Assembly (NCBI GenBank): GCA_013334525.1
Contig: JAAXXK010000005.1
Span: 1 to 64,000 of the forward strand
Length of the DNA: 64,000 bases
Source: Chlorobiaceae bacterium
GTDB taxonomy: Bacteria; Bacteroidota; Chlorobiia; Chlorobiales; Chlorobiaceae
Reading direction: 5' to 3'
The notes beneath the pieces were generated by a model that was not told the DNA's origin, did no database searches, and saw only the letters and a list, made by a program, of their open reading frames with translations. Below, piece after piece: positions 30,043 through 45,039 of this stretch (positions are counted from its first letter, which is position 1; the number at the start of each line of letters is the position of its first letter). The translations under genes were made by a program, and so were the position numbers.

Positions 30043-30566
30043 GGGGAGTCGGGGTGTTTCAAATGGAGATTCCGGTCGAGTCCGAGCCAGTGTCCGGTAG
30101 GCAGAACAATGAACAGCACCGACATGGTTACGAGAGGAGGAATAGTGATGTTGTAGTATCCTCCTGCCGCGAAATTGAGAAGCAGGAAAAGGCCGAATGC
30201 CGCGTTGATCCGGGTGGTGAGTCCAAGAAGCATGGCAACGCCTACGAAGAGCTCTCCGATGGTCACGATCCAGGCGATCGGCATGACGAGCGGAATGGCG
30301 AAATGCTCAAGGTATGAAGCCTGGAACATGGCGACCTGGGCATCGAATGAGCCGCCGGGCAGCGCTGCTGCCTGCAACTCATGGAAACGTTTGAGGAAAT
30401 GTCCTTTCATGATGTCGCTCCACATCCATCCTTTCACGACTTTGTGGTATACACCGTAAATGAAGAGCGAGGTGTAAAGATATCTGAGCAGGAGCGTCGC
30501 TATGACCCCGGAGGCCTTGAGTTTATGGGTGGCCAGGTAACTGCGGTTCCACTGGAAATCTGTCAT
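30030..30566 (-). CDS. DoxX-like membrane protein
   Basis: Four TM segments; IGELFVGVAMLLGLTTRINAAFGLFLLLNFA. Confidence 0.7.
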   Translation of the reverse strand: MTDFQWNRSYLATHKLKASGVIATLLLRYLYTSLFIYGVYHKVVKGWMWSDIMKGHFLKRFHELQAAALPGGSFDAQVAMFQASYLEHFAIPLVMPIAWIVTIGELFVGVAMLLGLTTRINAAFGLFLLLNFAAGGYYNITIPPLVTMSVLFIVLPTGHWLGLDRNLHLKHPDSPWFK

Positions 30567-30623
30567 ATACTGCTTTAATCAATGGTTTCGAAAACTACAT
30601 CCGTAAAGTTACTAAAAAAATAA

Positions 30624-33065
<2,442 letters not shown>

Positions 33066-33303
33066 AATTAATCATTTGTTGCGCATTTCGACAGTCGGCC
33101 TCACTTCATGCACGTCGTGATCGAAATCCACAAGGGGGCACACCGGCAGGTGCGCCCCTTTCTTTTGCTTTGCATCCCGATAAACCGGGAGTCGCGACCA
33201 TAGTAAATGTGCCATAATTTTAATCAAATCAACGGCCTCGCGCGAGATCGTCGTTAATTTCGGGGTCAACGACATTCTGTTGACACATTCGGGGAGCATG
33301 TAT

Positions 33304-33337
33304 AAAAAAAAGCCAGTGGGGTGCACTGACTTTTTTT
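33304..33337 (-). terminator. Intrinsic terminator downstream of adk
   Basis: AAAAAAGCCAGTG gggtg CACTGACTTTTTTT. Confidence 0.75.
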
Positions 33338-33361
33338 GATGGTATATCGCCTGAGCGGAGT

Positions 33362-34802
<1,441 letters not shown>

Positions 34803-34824
34803 GATGAGCTGGGCCGGTTAGTAA

Positions 34825-35937
34825 TTACTGCGGTTTCGAACCGTCATTTCCGGACAGGGTAGCTAATTGTCCGCATGCCGCATTTATAGCCGCGCCCTGA
34901 CTTTTTCGGACGGTGACGTGCAAACCGGCATCCAGCAACTGCCTTACGAACGCGTTTTTACTGTCGCTGTAAGCAGGCTTGAACTTGAAATTAACGATTG
35001 GATTATAATCAATCAAATTAATTTTGCACGACAGCCTCTTTGCGAAGCGGGCAAGTTTTCGGCCATCTTCGACCGAATCGTTAATTCCCTTCAGCATCAT
35101 GTAGACCAGGGTTACCGGTTGGCCTGTTTTTCGGTTGTATGCCGAGATCGCGCTGCTGAGCTCATCGAGGCTGTAGTTTTTAGCGACAGGCATCAGCAGC
35201 TCCCTTTTCTGCTGGTCTGCGCTGTGGAGTGACAAGGCGAGCTTGATCCTGAGGCCCGAATCGGTCAGGCGCTGTATGCCGGGCACCAGGCCTACGGTGG
35301 AGATCGAAATTCGTTTTTCGCTGATGCTGAAGCCATAATTCTTTTCCGTCATCGTGCCGATCGCCTCAAATACGTTGTCGAGGTTCAGGAGTGGTTCGCC
35401 CATACCCATGAATACGATGTTTGTTAGCCCCCGGCCATACCTTTTCAGGGCGTCTTCGTGCATCGCATAGACCTGGTCGGTCATTTCGAACGCGAACAGG
35501 TTTCTCCTGAAACCCATTTGCCCGGTGGCGCAGAAGGTGCAACCGAGAGGGCAGCCGACCTGGGCCGATATGCAGGCTGTCATTCGCTCTTCCGAAGGGA
35601 TCAGCACGCTCTCCACGAATTCTCCGTCAGGGAGGCTGATCAGGTATTTGGATGTAGGCGACTGGTTGCAGGCGACGGTTCCTCCATCTTCGCTTTCGGA
35701 GCGGACAACCGAAGCCGACCGGATCGCCCAGTCGACCGCGAGCCTGGTGCGCAAAGCCATGCTGATTGAACTCATCGTTTCGAAATCACGGGCCTGCATG
35801 CCGTAAAGCCAGCGGTGAAGCTGGGCGGCCCGGAACCTCGGCTCGCCCATATCCGCCATGAGGTCGGCAAGCTGATTTCTGGTCAGCTCCTTGATGTTCG
35901 GCAGGAGAGGCTCTGATGACTGATGGTTATTGCTCAT
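34825..35937 (-). CDS. rlmN: 23S rRNA (adenine2503-C2)-methyltransferase RlmN
   Basis: ISAQVGCPLGCTFCATGQMGFRRNL; GMGEPLLNLDNV; radical SAM. Confidence 0.97.
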   Translation of the reverse strand: MSNNHQSSEPLLPNIKELTRNQLADLMADMGEPRFRAAQLHRWLYGMQARDFETMSSISMALRTRLAVDWAIRSASVVRSESEDGGTVACNQSPTSKYLISLPDGEFVESVLIPSEERMTACISAQVGCPLGCTFCATGQMGFRRNLFAFEMTDQVYAMHEDALKRYGRGLTNIVFMGMGEPLLNLDNVFEAIGTMTEKNYGFSISEKRISISTVGLVPGIQRLTDSGLRIKLALSLHSADQQKRELLMPVAKNYSLDELSSAISAYNRKTGQPVTLVYMMLKGINDSVEDGRKLARFAKRLSCKINLIDYNPIVNFKFKPAYSDSKNAFVRQLLDAGLHVTVRKSQGAAINAACGQLATLSGNDGSKPQ

Positions 35938-36081
35938 TTCTTGTTGCTGTAGGTACAGGATTGGAGGTTAATTTTCATAGGGGCTGACAATGATTTGCCA
36001 TTGCCGTTGATCGATAAAAAAAGTAAGTTATAACACAAATAAATTCCTGTCACACAGTTAGTAAATCAGTGCGAGAATATA

Positions 36082-36423
36082 ATGTCCCAGGAACCATCGA
36101 AAGAAAAAAAGGATTACAATCATCAGTTGCTCGATAAGATGATCCATGCGAGGATACGTTTTGCCGCACTGGCATATCTCCTGAGCGTCAATGAAGCATC
36201 GTTTGTAGAGCTTCGCGACAGCATCAGGGCTACGGACGGTAATCTCAGCATTCACCTCAGGAAGCTTGAGGCCGTCGGTTATGTCGAATGCATCAAGAGC
36301 TTCGAGAGCAGGAAGCCTTTGACAAGTTATCGGGTGACCGAAACAGGACGCGAGGCGTTTATACGTCATCGTCGCCATTTCGACATGTTCTGTGAGGATT
36401 TGACCGGATTGCAAATGGCCTGA
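36082..36423 (+). CDS. Winged-helix DNA-binding transcriptional regulator
   Basis: IRFAALAYLLSVNEASFVELRDSIRATDGNLSIHLRKLEAVGYVECIKSF. Confidence 0.85.
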   Translation: MSQEPSKEKKDYNHQLLDKMIHARIRFAALAYLLSVNEASFVELRDSIRATDGNLSIHLRKLEAVGYVECIKSFESRKPLTSYRVTETGREAFIRHRRHFDMFCEDLTGLQMA

Positions 36424-36559
36424 AACAGTTTTCCGATCGGATTTTCTCGTGATCGGCAGCAAGCTTTTTCAGTACCCTTGATCCTCAAGTCCCGGCATAG
36501 CCATTTATTTTTTTCTTGCGTTCTACACCGTCGTTTTTTGCCAACCATTTCCTGACCCG

Positions 36560-37621
36560 ATGATTATTCCCGAATATGGCCGGACACTGACTTCGAATGA
36601 ATGGCAGCCGGTCATCGATGAGTTGCTCGACGGCAGGCACATCATTCTTTCGACCCACGAGAATTCCGACGGTGACGGCCTTGGCAGCGAAGTTGCACTT
36701 GCTGTTGCGCTCAAGGCCCTTGGCAAGGAGGTATCGATCTTCAATCCCACAGAAGTTCCTCCGAATTACCAGTTCCTCAGGGAAACTTTCGATATAAAGG
36801 TTTTTCGTGACCGTGACGAAGAGAGCATGCAGGAGATCTATCTGGCAGATTTGCTGGTCGTGCTTGACGCCAACCTTCACGATCGCATCGGTAAAATCTG
36901 GCCTCACGTGGAATTTGCGCGTGAAATGAGCAAGCTCAGGATCGTTTGCGTGGATCACCATCTCGAACCTGAGGATTTCACCGATCTGACGATCTGCGAA
37001 ACCTATGCATCTTCGACCGGTGAACTGGTCTGCGACCTGATCACGGCCATGGAGGCCCATACCGGCAAGGTTCTGTTCACTGCCGATTCGGCATCGGCCC
37101 TCTATGCGGCGATCATGACCGATACCGGATCGTTCAGGTTTCCAAAGAGTACCCCTTACGTCTACCGGGTTGCCGGGCTTCTGGTTGAAAAAGGCGCCAA
37201 TCCGGAACTGGTCTACGATCGAATCTACAACTCACTGACGCCCCAGGGACTGAAGCTCCTTGGCTTGTCGTTGTCAAGCATCAGGATCATTGAAGAGGGG
37301 CTGGTCTCATGGCTTTTCATCAGCCAGGAGATGCTTGTCCAGACCGAAAGCAAGCTTTTCGACACGGACCTTATCATCCGCTACCTGCTGAGCGTGCCGA
37401 CGGTAAAGGTTGCCGTGCTGATTGTCGAGATGCAGGATGGCCGCACCAAGGTCAGTTTCAGGTCACGCGGCAGGATATTCGTCAATCGGCTCGCCGGGCT
37501 CTACGGCGGAGGCGGCCATATGAACGCCGCAGGCGCATTGCTTAAAATGTCGGCGGACAAGGCGCAAATGGTCATTCTGGAAGATCTTCGTAAGTTTGTC
37601 CATGAAGAGGTCAAAGAGTAA
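36560..37621 (+). CDS. DHH/DHHA1 phosphoesterase (NrnA-like oligoribonuclease/pAp phosphatase)
   Basis: IILSTHENSDGDGLGSEVAL, VCVDHHLEPEDF, GGGGHMNAAGA. Confidence 0.9.
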   Translation: MIIPEYGRTLTSNEWQPVIDELLDGRHIILSTHENSDGDGLGSEVALAVALKALGKEVSIFNPTEVPPNYQFLRETFDIKVFRDRDEESMQEIYLADLLVVLDANLHDRIGKIWPHVEFAREMSKLRIVCVDHHLEPEDFTDLTICETYASSTGELVCDLITAMEAHTGKVLFTADSASALYAAIMTDTGSFRFPKSTPYVYRVAGLLVEKGANPELVYDRIYNSLTPQGLKLLGLSLSSIRIIEEGLVSWLFISQEMLVQTESKLFDTDLIIRYLLSVPTVKVAVLIVEMQDGRTKVSFRSRGRIFVNRLAGLYGGGGHMNAAGALLKMSADKAQMVILEDLRKFVHEEVKE

Positions 37622-37657
37622 CACTGTCATTCTATCATTAAACTTTTTCGTTATAGC

Positions 37658-39175
37658 ATGAAGATTACCGTAACAGCAAAAGATGGTACGTCGGTCAAGG
37701 CAGATATCCTTGCCCTGCCGTTCAATACGAAAGATCTGAAAAAAGAGGCCGCAAAAGTCCTGCAGGGCCTCGGAATAAATGCGAGCGCAGCCGAGGATTT
37801 CAAGGGATCCGCAGGTGAGCTTGCACTCCTGTATCGTCCAGCCTCAGGCAAGGGGGCATCGCGGATCGCGCTTCTTGGCCTGGGCGAGGGCAAAACCAAC
37901 GACGATTACCGCAAGGCGGCAGAATCCCTTGCCCGCAAGGCGGTCGATATGCATCTTGGCGTTGTGGCTTTCGACTGTTCGGAAATGACGCAATGGTCGA
38001 AACATTCGAAGCGGAGCCCCGAATACCTTGCGGCCTTGCTGGCGGAAGGTTTTTTGTACGGCGCCTATCGTTTTGACCGCCTTAAAAGCGACAAGCTCGA
38101 TAAAGAGAAGAAGAAAGGTGCCGACAAACCGAAAACGGTCGCAGAGCTGGTGCTTGCCGGTTGCGGTGAACATACCCCCGAAGTTGAAAAAGGGAGCGAT
38201 TCAGGCTCGATTATCGGATTATGCCAGAATATGAGCAGGGATCTGGTCAATCTTCCGGGCAGCCACCTTTCGGCTGAAGATCTTGCCGAGGCAGCCAGGG
38301 AGGCAGGCAAAAGGGGTTGTTTCGACGTGACGGTGTTCGACAGGAAGAGGATCGCGGAACTGGGGATGGGTGGGCTTCTGGCCGTCAACCAGGGCAGCGA
38401 GCAGCCTCCGACATTCATTATTCTCGATTACCAGCCGAAAGGCAAGCACAAGAAGAGCGTTGCCCTTGTCGGCAAGGGCGTCACCTTCGATTCCGGAGGT
38501 ATCTCCATCAAGCCGGCCCAGGGAATGGACGAGATGAAATCGGACATGTCCGGAGCAGCCTGCGTCATCGGCACGATCGAAGCCGTTGCCCGTCTCGGCC
38601 TGCCGGTCAGGGTCATCGGCCTTATTCCGGCGACCGACAACATGCCCAGCGGCTCTGCACTGAAGCCCGGCGATGTCATTACCACCATGTCCGGCATCAC
38701 GGTTGATGTCGGCAACACCGATGCTGAAGGGCGGCTGATCCTGGCCGACGCACTGACCTATGCCAAAAAGGAGTACGATCCAGATGTGCTTATCGACCTG
38801 GCGACCCTCACCGGGGCTTGCGTCGTTGCCCTGGGCCATCAGGCGGCCGGCCTGTTCAGCAACGAAGACGGACTGGCCGACGATCTTTTCAGGTCAGGGC
38901 AGTCTACAGGGGAAAAAGTCTGGCGGATGCCTCTCTGGGAGGAGTATGATGAACTGATCAAGTCGGATGTCGCCGATGTGAGCAACACCGGCGGACGATG
39001 GGGGGGAGCGGTCACTGCGGCCAAGTTCCTCGAAAAATTCATCGACGGGCACAAGTGCTGGGCACATGTCGATATCGCCGGGCCTGCCTTTTTGGCGAAA
39101 GTCGGCGGCAAAGCGCCTGGAGGAACCGGTTTTGGCGTGCGTCTTCTGGTTGATCTTTTGAAAGGGTGGTCGTGA
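37658..39175 (+). CDS. pepA: Leucyl aminopeptidase (M17)
   Basis: GKGVTFDSGGISIKPAQGMDEMKSDMSGAA; NTDAEGRLILADAL. Confidence 0.97.
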   Translation: MKITVTAKDGTSVKADILALPFNTKDLKKEAAKVLQGLGINASAAEDFKGSAGELALLYRPASGKGASRIALLGLGEGKTNDDYRKAAESLARKAVDMHLGVVAFDCSEMTQWSKHSKRSPEYLAALLAEGFLYGAYRFDRLKSDKLDKEKKKGADKPKTVAELVLAGCGEHTPEVEKGSDSGSIIGLCQNMSRDLVNLPGSHLSAEDLAEAAREAGKRGCFDVTVFDRKRIAELGMGGLLAVNQGSEQPPTFIILDYQPKGKHKKSVALVGKGVTFDSGGISIKPAQGMDEMKSDMSGAACVIGTIEAVARLGLPVRVIGLIPATDNMPSGSALKPGDVITTMSGITVDVGNTDAEGRLILADALTYAKKEYDPDVLIDLATLTGACVVALGHQAAGLFSNEDGLADDLFRSGQSTGEKVWRMPLWEEYDELIKSDVADVSNTGGRWGGAVTAAKFLEKFIDGHKCWAHVDIAGPAFLAKVGGKAPGGTGFGVRLLVDLLKGWS

Positions 39176-39251
39176 GAGCTGCCCGAAGGGTTTGGGAGTG
39201 TTGTAGTTGTCCCCTGGATTTTCAATGAAATAATTACAAGATTCAGTCGCC

Positions 39252-39956
39252 ATGGCCGTTGTCAGACAGAACCCGGTAGTGATCATTCCCGGGGTGCTTT
39301 TCTGGGATTCTCTCTACGAGGTGATGAGAGATGCCCTGTCAGCATGGATTCCGAAGGAGAAGATTGCCATTGCCCCGGTCAGCATGCTCGACTGGGTAGG
39401 GTTTCCCCCTTCCCCCGAGCGCTCGACCAATCGTGTCATGGCGACCCTGGACCTTGCGGTACGGAAGATGGCCGCCCGTTTTCCCGGTGAACCGGTGACC
39501 ATCGTAGCCCACAGCGGCGGGGGCACGGTTGCCATGGTCTATCTCCTTGAAAATGCGTTCCAGGGGGATGTTTATGCCGTGAACGGAATGGTCGGCAGGC
39601 TGTTAACCCTCGGAACCCCATTTCATACGCATGAACATTTCGCAAAAATCAAGACAGATTTTATCTTCAGCCATCTGAGCGCTGAATTTTTCCGGAAGTA
39701 CCATGTGGTGTCGGTTGTCAGTGACCGGTACCGCGGCTCGACCAGCGGCAACATGCTCGAAAGGCTTTGCAGCATGTTCTACCTGAGCGTCACTGACGAT
39801 GGAAATCTTGACGGCGATGGAGTTGTTCCTGCAAAAAGCTGTTTTCTTGAAGGAGCAGAAAATGTTACTATACCCGAATGTGAGCATCTGCCGGCACCAC
39901 ACACAAGGTGGTACGGCACCAAAGAGGGAGTTGAACAATGGATAGAATGGCTTTGA
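39252..39956 (+). CDS. Alpha/beta hydrolase (lipase/PGAP1-like)
   Basis: [22 protein letters not shown] nucleophile elbow; late DGVVPAKSC and CEHLPAPH segments. Confidence 0.7.
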   Translation: MAVVRQNPVVIIPGVLFWDSLYEVMRDALSAWIPKEKIAIAPVSMLDWVGFPPSPERSTNRVMATLDLAVRKMAARFPGEPVTIVAHSGGGTVAMVYLLENAFQGDVYAVNGMVGRLLTLGTPFHTHEHFAKIKTDFIFSHLSAEFFRKYHVVSVVSDRYRGSTSGNMLERLCSMFYLSVTDDGNLDGDGVVPAKSCFLEGAENVTIPECEHLPAPHTRWYGTKEGVEQWIEWL

Positions 39957-39961
39957 AGCCC

Positions 39962-40783
39962 ATGAAGCGTATAATCGTACTGTTGCTTGTGGCCGCGATG
40001 GTGGCCGGAATCTCATCGTGCACCCAGGATCAGCAGAAGAAGGAGGAGCAGCAGCATCTTGAGTCGATGATGGCGATCCTCGTCCAGGTACAGAAGAACC
40101 TTGGACGGATTCGCCAGAAAGAGGCCGTTGTCGTAAGGCTCTCTTCGGACGTCGAGGGCAGGAAAACGCAGAGCGCGGAACAGATCGGCAAGGAGATCTA
40201 CAGCAACATACGGTTCATAGACTCGACGCTTTCGGCCAGTAAAAACCTGGTCAGCAGGCTTGAAAAGGAGAACCATGATTCCAAATACCGCGTAGAGGCG
40301 GTTGACCGCATGACCGGCGACCTGAAGGGCGACATCGAAACGAAGGGCAGGGAAGTGGCCACCATGAAGGGTGAGATTTCCAAGCTCAACAAGCAGATAT
40401 CCCAGCTCATGTCAACCGTCGACGTCATGGACGAGGTCATCAGCGATCAGGAAAGCCAGATGTCGAAGGCGTACTATATATCGGGAACGACCGCTCAGCT
40501 CGCGGCCAAGGGTGTTCTTGTCGCCCCGGGCGGTATCGCACGTTTTTTTGGCGCCGGACCCGTGCTTGCCAACGATTTCGATACGAAAACCTTCAAGCAG
40601 ATCGATATTTCCGAAACGAGGGACCTGTTTTTCGACAAGCCATCCCGCAATCTCCATATCATCACTCCGCACACCAAGGGCTCCTATGATCTTGTGGGCG
40701 GTAAAAATTCCTCTCTTCTCCTGATAAGGGATGAAGCGGAATTCTGGAGAAAATCACGCTGCCTGATTATCGTTGTCGACTGA
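39962..40783 (+). CDS. Putative coiled-coil lipoprotein
   Basis: MKRIIVLLLVAAMVAGISSC lipobox, heptad-rich region (EISKLNKQISQLMSTVDVMDEVISDQESQ); internal ATG at 39962 preferred over ORF start 39938. Confidence 0.65.
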   Translation: MKRIIVLLLVAAMVAGISSCTQDQQKKEEQQHLESMMAILVQVQKNLGRIRQKEAVVVRLSSDVEGRKTQSAEQIGKEIYSNIRFIDSTLSASKNLVSRLEKENHDSKYRVEAVDRMTGDLKGDIETKGREVATMKGEISKLNKQISQLMSTVDVMDEVISDQESQMSKAYYISGTTAQLAAKGVLVAPGGIARFFGAGPVLANDFDTKTFKQIDISETRDLFFDKPSRNLHIITPHTKGSYDLVGGKNSSLLLIRDEAEFWRKSRCLIIVVD

Positions 40784-40912
40784 GCCGCATTTCCAGCCCG
40801 TAGCATCGGGGGCCGCAGTAGCCATGGATGCACGGTAGCCGCATGTGTATTGAAAACAATAAGTTGTCAACCGCAGGTATTGCGGAGGGATTCGAATTAA
40901 AACTCAGGGTGC

Positions 40913-42256
40913 ATGAAGATTACCATATTTGGATCCGGTTATGTAGGTCTTGTTACAGGGGCATGTTTTGCAGAAGTTGGCAACGAAGTGCTGTGCGTCG
41001 ATATCGACGAGGCCAAGGTCGCCCGTCTCAAAGAGGGTGAGATCCCGATTTATGAGCCCGGTTTGGAGGATATTGTCGTTGAAAACCTACGCGAAGGGCG
41101 CCTGAAATTCACCACCAGCATCCCTGAAGGGGTCGCTTTCGGTATCTACCAGTTCATCGCCGTCGGCACGCCGCCCGATGAGGATGGATCCGCAGATCTC
41201 CGTCATGTACTGAGCGTCGCCGAAAGCATTGGGCGTCACATGGAGGATTACCGCATCGTAATCAACAAATCTACAGTTCCTGTCGGTACGGCCGATCTGG
41301 TTCGTCAGACGATCGGTACGGTGCTTGCCGAAAGGGGGAAGGAGATCGATTATGACGTTGTTTCCAACCCTGAGTTCCTCAAGGAGGGCAATGCCGTCGA
41401 CGATTTCATGAAACCGGAACGCATTGTTGTCGGCGTGGACAACCCGAGGACTAAAGAGCTTCTGCGTAACCTCTACTCGCCCTTCAATCGCAGCCATGAG
41501 CGCTTTATCGCCATGGATATCCGCTCGGCGGAACTGACGAAATACGCAGCCAATGCGATGCTGGCTACCAAGATAAGCTTCATGAACGAGATCGCGAACA
41601 TCTCCGAGCGTGTCGGTGCGGATGTCGAAGCCGTGCGCAGGGGCATCGGCTCAGACTCGAGGATCGGCTTTGCCTTTATCTATCCGGGGGTCGGCTACGG
41701 CGGTTCCTGTTTTCCGAAGGATGTGCAGGCACTGGAACGCACGGCAAGGAAACATGGCTACGATTCCCGTATCCTGCAGGCTGTCGAAGCGGTCAACAAC
41801 GACCAGAAGCTTCATCTCGTATCGAAGATCCGTGAGCATTTCAAGGGTGACCTCAAGGGGCGGGTGATCGCTCTCTGGGGCCTGGCCTTCAAGCCGAACA
41901 CCGACGACATGCGCGAGGCTCCGAGTCGCCGGGTCATGGAGGAGTTATGGAAGGAAGGGGTCAGCATCAGGGCCTACGATCCCGTGGCCATGCACGAAGC
42001 GAGGCGGCTCTATGGAGATCGCCAGGATCTTGTGCTCGCCGAAAATCCGGAATCGGCCGCAAAAGGGGCCGATGCCCTGGTCGTGTTGACTGAATGGATG
42101 GTATTCCGTAGCCCCGATTTCGACCAGATCCGCAAATCCCTGCGCCAGCCGGTGATCTTTGACGGAAGGAATATCTATAACCCTGAAGTGATGGAGCAGC
42201 TCGGATTCAGCTATTATTCCATCGGCCGGTTGGCCCGCGTGGCGAAACTTACCTGA
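40913..42256 (+). CDS. ugd: UDP-glucose 6-dehydrogenase
   Basis: [67 protein letters not shown]. Confidence 0.95.
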   Translation: MKITIFGSGYVGLVTGACFAEVGNEVLCVDIDEAKVARLKEGEIPIYEPGLEDIVVENLREGRLKFTTSIPEGVAFGIYQFIAVGTPPDEDGSADLRHVLSVAESIGRHMEDYRIVINKSTVPVGTADLVRQTIGTVLAERGKEIDYDVVSNPEFLKEGNAVDDFMKPERIVVGVDNPRTKELLRNLYSPFNRSHERFIAMDIRSAELTKYAANAMLATKISFMNEIANISERVGADVEAVRRGIGSDSRIGFAFIYPGVGYGGSCFPKDVQALERTARKHGYDSRILQAVEAVNNDQKLHLVSKIREHFKGDLKGRVIALWGLAFKPNTDDMREAPSRRVMEELWKEGVSIRAYDPVAMHEARRLYGDRQDLVLAENPESAAKGADALVVLTEWMVFRSPDFDQIRKSLRQPVIFDGRNIYNPEVMEQLGFSYYSIGRLARVAKLT

Positions 42257-43062
42257 GGAAAGTGCTGTAGCGGCCCGTTACCGCGTCCAAGGCGCCATAA
42301 GGCTCCTGATTGCAGGGCTGAGTTCGTGTAGGCTATGGCTTTGCCGACAGCATCGGCCATAGCCTCACCCTTCGCCAGACCGGACGCTATGGCTGACGAC
42401 AGGGTGCAACCGGTTCCATGCGTATTGTTCGTGGCTATTCTCCGGTTTGAGAACCAGTAGAACCGTCCCTCGTGCAGCAGGCAGTCGCGGCATTCGCTTC
42501 CCTCCCCATGTCCCCCTTTGACCAGTACAGAATTTGCGCCATCACGCTGGAGCATTCTCGCCATCTTTTCGATCTCGGCTTCACTTGACGGATTTTGTTC
42601 GCATCCACTCAACAGGGCCGCTTCGGGCAGGTTCGGGGTTATCAGTGTCGCAAGCGGGAAGAGTCGCCTCATTGAAGCGGCAGCATAGGCGGGAAACAGC
42701 TCTTTGCCGCCCGTAGAACGCAAAACGGTATCCAGTACGACAGGAACCCTCTTGAGGCCGCCGATAAGCTCTGCGACCGTTTCTGCGGCCTCCTGCGAAC
42801 CGAGCATGCCGATCTTGACCGCATCGATCCCGATCTCCTCTGCAATTGCTGTGAATTGTCGTGCGATGAACGGTGCCGGAACGGCATATGAATCCAGTAC
42901 CCCCATGGTGTTCTGGGCCGTTATGGCAGTGATGACGCTCAGCCCGTAACAGCCGCACGCAGCGACAGTTTTCAGGTCTGCCTGTATTCCCGCCCCCCCG
43001 CTGCCGTCTGAACCGGCGATGGTCAGGACGGTGGTGTAATCTTTTTGCTGGTTCATTGCCAT
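42214..43062 (-). CDS. thiD: Hydroxymethylpyrimidine/phosphomethylpyrimidine kinase
   Basis: [44 protein letters not shown]. Confidence 0.95.
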   Translation of the reverse strand: MAMNQQKDYTTVLTIAGSDGSGGAGIQADLKTVAACGCYGLSVITAITAQNTMGVLDSYAVPAPFIARQFTAIAEEIGIDAVKIGMLGSQEAAETVAELIGGLKRVPVVLDTVLRSTGGKELFPAYAAASMRRLFPLATLITPNLPEAALLSGCEQNPSSEAEIEKMARMLQRDGANSVLVKGGHGEGSECRDCLLHEGRFYWFSNRRIATNNTHGTGCTLSSAIASGLAKGEAMADAVGKAIAYTNSALQSGALWRLGRGNGPLQHFPQVSFATRANRPME

Positions 43063-43667
43063 ATCTGGTTGACCAGAGTCCTTGTGGCCGATACAGGGTC
43101 AATGGCTCCTGAAACCGCCGATATGACCGCGACGGCCGATGCCCCGGCGGCCATTACCTTCCGGAGATTGTCCATATTTATACCTCCTATGGCAACTACC
43201 GGCAGGCCTGACGCTTTGGCGATCTCACGAATCGGAGCCGTTCCGAGGGGCGGTGAGGTTTTTTCCTTTGAAAAGGTAGGGAATATGTGTCCTGCGCCGA
43301 TATAGTCTGCGCCATCGTCGCGGGCTTTTTCGGCTTCAGCGGCGCTAGAGACCGAAACACCGATGATGGTGTCCGGACCCAGAAGTGAACGCGCAGCGGA
43401 AGCCGGCAGGTCATCCTGTCCAAGGTGCACGCCGTCAGCGTGCATGGCCAGGGCGATATCTACCCTGTCGTTGACGATAAAAACGGCGTCACGTTGCCGG
43501 CAGAGTTCCTGTATTCTTGAGGCCCATTCATAAAGCTCCCGTCCGGAAGCCGTTTTCCTGCGCAACTGTACCATGCGGGCACCTCCGTCAAGGGCCATGC
43601 CGGCAAGTTTGACGGGACAGAGGTGCTCATCGGTGATGACGCAGAGAAATTTACGGGGAAGTATCAT
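43053..43667 (-). CDS. thiE: Thiamine phosphate synthase
   Basis: [50 protein letters not shown]. Confidence 0.92.
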   Translation of the reverse strand: MILPRKFLCVITDEHLCPVKLAGMALDGGARMVQLRRKTASGRELYEWASRIQELCRQRDAVFIVNDRVDIALAMHADGVHLGQDDLPASAARSLLGPDTIIGVSVSSAAEAEKARDDGADYIGAGHIFPTFSKEKTSPPLGTAPIREIAKASGLPVVAIGGINMDNLRKVMAAGASAVAVISAVSGAIDPVSATRTLVNQIWQ

Positions 43668-44317
43668 AAGTCAATAAACGATTGAAACCTGTTGATCGTA
43701 GCGCATAAAGCTCCGGTATCCAGAAACGGGCCAAGGGCGGCAATGCCGTAGGCTCCGTTTTCGATGCAGGCGTAAGCTTTTTCAGGAGTGATTCCACCAA
43801 CGGCAAATACCGGAATCGAAACGCTCCTGCACACTTCCTGAAGCGCATCGAGCCCTTGTGAAGGCCCGAAAGCCTCCTTGGAGGGGGTCGGGAATACCGG
43901 CCCGAAGAGCAGGTAATCGATGCCGGCCCTTGCAGCCTCGACCGCCGTTGCCTTGCCGTGAACGCTTCCGCCTGCGATCAGGCCCGGGGCTGCCTTCCGG
44001 ACGATGTCGCAAGGACAGGCGGATTCGGGAAGATGTACACCGTCGGCCCCTGTCGCAAGGGCGATATCGAACCGCTCGTTGAGCATGAGCAGTGAGCCCG
44101 AAGCCTTGATGAGAGGGGATAGCTGAAGGCAAAGCGAATGCACGGCTCCCGCCTCAAGTCCTTTCTCGCGAAGCTGGAAGATTACCGGCACTGAACCGGC
44201 AAGCGCTTCGGACTGTGCGACAGCAAGGCCTCGGTTTGACAGATGCTCAACTCCGCTGCTGACCACCATCAGGCGGGGGAGTCGGGAATTATTTATAACC
44301 ATACATTCCAATTTCAC
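43664..44317 (-). CDS. TenI-like thiazole tautomerase / second ThiE-family protein
   Basis: [59 protein letters not shown] (TenI-like SVH motif). Confidence 0.75.
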   Translation of the reverse strand: MKLECMVINNSRLPRLMVVSSGVEHLSNRGLAVAQSEALAGSVPVIFQLREKGLEAGAVHSLCLQLSPLIKASGSLLMLNERFDIALATGADGVHLPESACPCDIVRKAAPGLIAGGSVHGKATAVEAARAGIDYLLFGPVFPTPSKEAFGPSQGLDALQEVCRSVSIPVFAVGGITPEKAYACIENGAYGIAALGPFLDTGALCATINRFQSFIDL

Positions 44318-44421
44318 GCACGATAACTATTTTTCAAATGTATTCACAATGAAGCGCCTGTCTTCGTGCCCCATCGAGACAGTGCTTTAGTCATATTTGT
44401 CAAATTACAACCCAATCCATT

Positions 44422-44895
44422 ATGGCATCCATCGAGGAATTACTGAATAAATCCGGACTCGTCCTTCCAGCCGTTGCGGCTCCTGCAGGACTTTACCAAC
44501 CGGCGATCCGCATAGGGGAGCTGGTTTACACTTCAGGACAATTGCCGCTGGTCGACGGAAAACTCCTGGAACCCGGAGGAAAGGGAAGGGTAGGCGAAAC
44601 GAGCCAGGATGATGCTGCAAAAGCAGCCAGGACGGCGGCGATCAATGCCGTGGCAGCTCTCAGGTCGGTGGTCGGTTCTCTCGACGCCGTTTCCCGGATT
44701 GTCAAACTGACTGTCTTTGTTTCAAGCGAGCAGGGCTTCACGAACCAGCATATCGTTGCCAATGGGGCATCGTCCCTGATCGGAGAGATTTTTGGTGACG
44801 CGGGACGACATGTCAGAAGTGCGATCGGCGTCGCAGCGCTGCCTCTTGATGCCAGCGTCGAAGTCGAGCTGATCGCTTTTTCCCCTCTTGCCTGA
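44422..44895 (+). CDS. RidA (YjgF/YER057c/UK114) family protein
   Basis: YQPAIRIGELVYTSGQLPLVDGKL; RIVKLTVFVSSEQGF; RSAIGVAALPLDASVEVELIAF. Confidence 0.9.
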   Translation: MASIEELLNKSGLVLPAVAAPAGLYQPAIRIGELVYTSGQLPLVDGKLLEPGGKGRVGETSQDDAAKAARTAAINAVAALRSVVGSLDAVSRIVKLTVFVSSEQGFTNQHIVANGASSLIGEIFGDAGRHVRSAIGVAALPLDASVEVELIAFSPLA

Positions 44896-45039
44896 ACCTC
44901 CATCCCGTTCAGCCGCCTGTTTTTATTGAAACTCTCCTCTCCGATTGACAAGGGGAGGGGAGAGGGTTGATCCCTGAATGGCGGTTTCTAAATCCATCCT
45001 TGAACCTCTTTGCTCACCAATTCCATCTTGATCATCTAT

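Noticed and set aside
33072-33326. 84-aa minus-strand ORF between adk and priA
   Set aside because: Starts inside the adk terminator hairpin; a shorter internal start is possible but I cannot support it without conservation data
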